The notes beneath the pieces are model-generated. The model was not told where the DNA came from. It made no database searches and was given only the letters and a program-made list of their open reading frames with translations. Shown here in pieces: positions 5,691-6,860 of a stretch of 6,860 bases of DNA (its first letter is position 1; each line of letters opens with the position of its first letter). Source of the DNA: Nitrospirota bacterium. GTDB taxonomy: Bacteria > Nitrospirota > Thermodesulfovibrionia > Thermodesulfovibrionales > SM23-35. The position numbers and the translations under genes were made by a program. The stretch is from assembly GCA_029883145.1 (NCBI GenBank), contig JAOUJR010000089.1:1-6860 (forward strand), in the 5' to 3' direction.

Positions 5691-6452
5691 GTGAGCAATC
5701 CTATTTATGTAAGACTAAAACAAACAGCCATTAATACAGCAGAAATCCTTGGTATCCCCTCTTTTTATCTCGACCATAAAACTGAAACAGAAAAATCCAG
5801 ACAATCCTTAAAAACAAATGCGCTTTTAAGAAAATGTTTCAGTTATCTCAATGAAGCATCCATGGACTCAGGACACGGCCTTTCTCATGCAGAGGCAGTC
5901 GCACTTGATGCAGGGTCTATCATACAGGTCGAGGGCAGGATTCAAAATAGGGAGGCCAGGTTCATTAGTGATCTTATTGTGTACGCACAGATAGCAGGGT
6001 TACTTCATGATATAAAGCGCAAAGAAAAAGACCACACTATCGCAGGAAGTAACGAGGCAAAAAAAATACTCAATGATTTCCAGATCGAAGACAGATATAA
6101 AAGATACATCGCTGCTGCTATTAGAAATCATGAAGCATTTAAAGAGTTTCCCGAACCTGAAGACGAAATCGCTGAACTCATCAGCGACTCACTCTATGAC
6201 GCAGACAAGTTCAGATGGGGACCAGATAACTTCACAACTACAGTCTGGTTGATGATTGATCCTACCAATATGCCCGTAGAGACATTATACGGGAATTTTA
6301 TCGGAAACTTGAGATATATAGAGAACATTAAGGCTACGTTTAGAACTCAGACTGGCAAAAATTATGGCCCGGAATTCATCGACATGGGCATTACAATTGG
6401 TCAGGTCATTTACAAAGAAATGTCGGAGATCCTAAGCAATCAATCAGGTTGA
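5691..6452 (+). CDS. HD-domain phosphohydrolase, substrate unknown
   Basis: A 253-residue soluble protein of the HD superfamily, whose members are metal-dependent phosphohydrolases acting on nucleotides or phosphodiesters. The motif order is visible: His62/His66 in GHGLSHAEAV, the defining His106-Asp107 in AGLLHDIKRK, His147 in RNHEAF and Asp170/Asp172 in YDADKF. The spacing suits a single-metal or two-metal HD fold, and His147 suggests a fuller ligand set. No signal peptide, membrane helix, GGDEF or sensor domain is seen. The N-terminal 45 residues are unassigned helical sequence. The start is GTG at 5691 with AGGGA six bases upstream; no in-frame ATG lies before the motifs. The gene has its own promoter and is separated from atpE by a terminator, so the link with ATP synthase is positional only. 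Substrate prediction is not possible from these motifs. Confidence 0.85.
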   Translation: MSNPIYVRLKQTAINTAEILGIPSFYLDHKTETEKSRQSLKTNALLRKCFSYLNEASMDSGHGLSHAEAVALDAGSIIQVEGRIQNREARFISDLIVYAQIAGLLHDIKRKEKDHTIAGSNEAKKILNDFQIEDRYKRYIAAAIRNHEAFKEFPEPEDEIAELISDSLYDADKFRWGPDNFTTTVWLMIDPTNMPVETLYGNFIGNLRYIENIKATFRTQTGKNYGPEFIDMGITIGQVIYKEMSEILSNQSG

Positions 6453-6482
6453 GATAAAGAAAAAGGGTTAGGCTAAGGTTTG
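6448..6482 (+). repeat. Degenerate hexanucleotide repeat at converging gene ends
   Basis: GGTTGA (6448-6453) overlaps the HD-gene stop. GGTTA (6466-6470), GGCTAA (6471-6476) and GGTTTG (6477-6482) follow, resembling the units at 2778-2801. On the minus strand this stretch encodes the last residues (QTLA) and the TAA of the reductase gene. No terminator hairpin lies in the 15-base gap between the two genes. Confidence 0.45.
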
Positions 6483-6860
6483 TGTCTTTTTAAAAATACT
6501 CCTGTAAAAGAAATTCCGTAAAAGCGAGGTGATAAGGTCTTTCTGCCAGTCAAAATTATAATTCTTTATAATCGGCAGGAACCCATCTTTCTTTACAAGA
6601 TCAACAAGGAGATTAATCTGATAGTCAGAAAGCTTTGAAAAGAGATTCCTGAGCATCTTTCCTGCCTTTAATTCTGACTCTATCGTTTTCTTCCAGCTTC
6701 TCTCATATTCTTCAAATACCTTATCGGTGAAATCCTTCATCATAAACGCATTCATAATAGTCTTCACCGCAATCTCTGAGCAGAGAAGTCCGAAATAAAC
6801 TCCTCCACCGGTTGTGGCCTTTACCTGGCCTGCTGCCTCACCAACGACGAGAAGCCTCTC
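6468..6860 (-). CDS. Geranylgeranyl reductase family FAD-dependent oxidoreductase, C-terminal part
   Basis: The reading frame enters from the right edge and ends at TAA 6470-6468, giving the last 130 residues; the N-terminal FAD-binding GxGxxG region lies outside. The first residues hold the diagnostic VVGEAAGQVKATTGGG then VYFGLL, which is the second FAD-contacting motif of this family (usually GDAAG-Q-x-P-TTGGG; Asp is Glu here). The C-terminal helical part (YERSW, ELKAGKMLRNLFSKLSD) also fits. Members reduce prenyl double bonds, for example in geranylgeranyl diphosphate, archaeal-type lipids or menaquinone side chains. Which substrate applies cannot be decided here. An internal GTG at 6767 is not the real start, because conserved sequence continues upstream of it. 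The gene converges on the HD gene with 15 bases between stops. Confidence 0.88.
   Translation of the reverse strand, partial: ERLLVVGEAAGQVKATTGGGVYFGLLCSEIAVKTIMNAFMMKDFTDKVFEEYERSWKKTIESELKAGKMLRNLFSKLSDYQINLLVDLVKKDGFLPIIKNYNFDWQKDLITSLLRNFFYRSIFKKTQTLA

Noticed and set aside
5369..5734. Plus-strand 121-residue frame overlapping atpE and the terminator
   Set aside because: It is an alternative-frame shadow of atpE with Arg/Cys/His-rich composition and runs through the terminator.
6468..6767. A separate 99-residue minus-strand gene starting at GTG 6767
   Set aside because: The same frame continues to the window edge and encodes the conserved GEAAGQ...TTGGG motif, so this is only the tail of a larger gene.
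1..6860. CRISPR array, tRNA/rRNA, insertion sequence, phage or defence genes
   Set aside because: None is visible on either strand; the dense, intact housekeeping genes leave no room for a hidden system of that kind.

Overview
The window reads as ordinary core chromosome of a diderm (Gram-negative-type) bacterium with moderate-to-low GC. A class A PBP of the Gram-negative PBP1A type (with an OB-like domain between its two enzymatic domains) and a signal-peptide-bearing F0 c subunit in a detached atpB-atpE pair point to a Nitrospirota, 'deltaproteobacterial' or Aquifex-like lineage. The geranylgeranyl-reductase-family protein fits this too. This assignment is inference; no rRNA or other marker is present.

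Layout. Positions 1-110 hold no gene I can support. At 111-140 there is a perfect-consensus sigma70 promoter. It is followed almost at once by a penicillin-binding protein 1A (147-2459), a small exported TPR protein (2469-2777) whose Shine-Dalgarno overlaps the PBP stop codon, and a phosphomannomutase/phosphoglucomutase (2838-4241). These three may form one transcript concerned with the cell envelope: glycan polymerisation and cross-linking, a periplasmic scaffold, and hexose-phosphate supply for surface polysaccharide. A 277-base gap (4242-4518) carries a compact run of three hairpins with competing pairings, then a promoter for the two-gene unit atpB-atpE (4519-5591), encoding the membrane proton-channel subunits a and c. 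This unit ends in a strong intrinsic terminator (5605-5636). A fresh promoter (5640-5668) then drives an uncharacterised HD-domain phosphohydrolase (5691-6452). A convergent minus-strand gene, the C-terminal 130 residues of an FAD-dependent geranylgeranyl-reductase-family oxidoreductase (6468-6860), runs off the right edge.

I do not see a new defence, mobile or biosynthetic system here. The most interesting signals are small-scale. A four-unit heptanucleotide repeat lies in frame inside the phosphomannomutase gene, where the protein appears to carry about seven extra residues relative to Pseudomonas AlgC. The PBP1A promoter placement predicts a leaderless mRNA. The gap upstream of atpB is highly structured. 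Hexanucleotide repeats sit at gene ends, one of them supplying the stop codon of the reductase gene. The ATP-synthase subunits have some unusual residues, and subunit c has a signal peptide.
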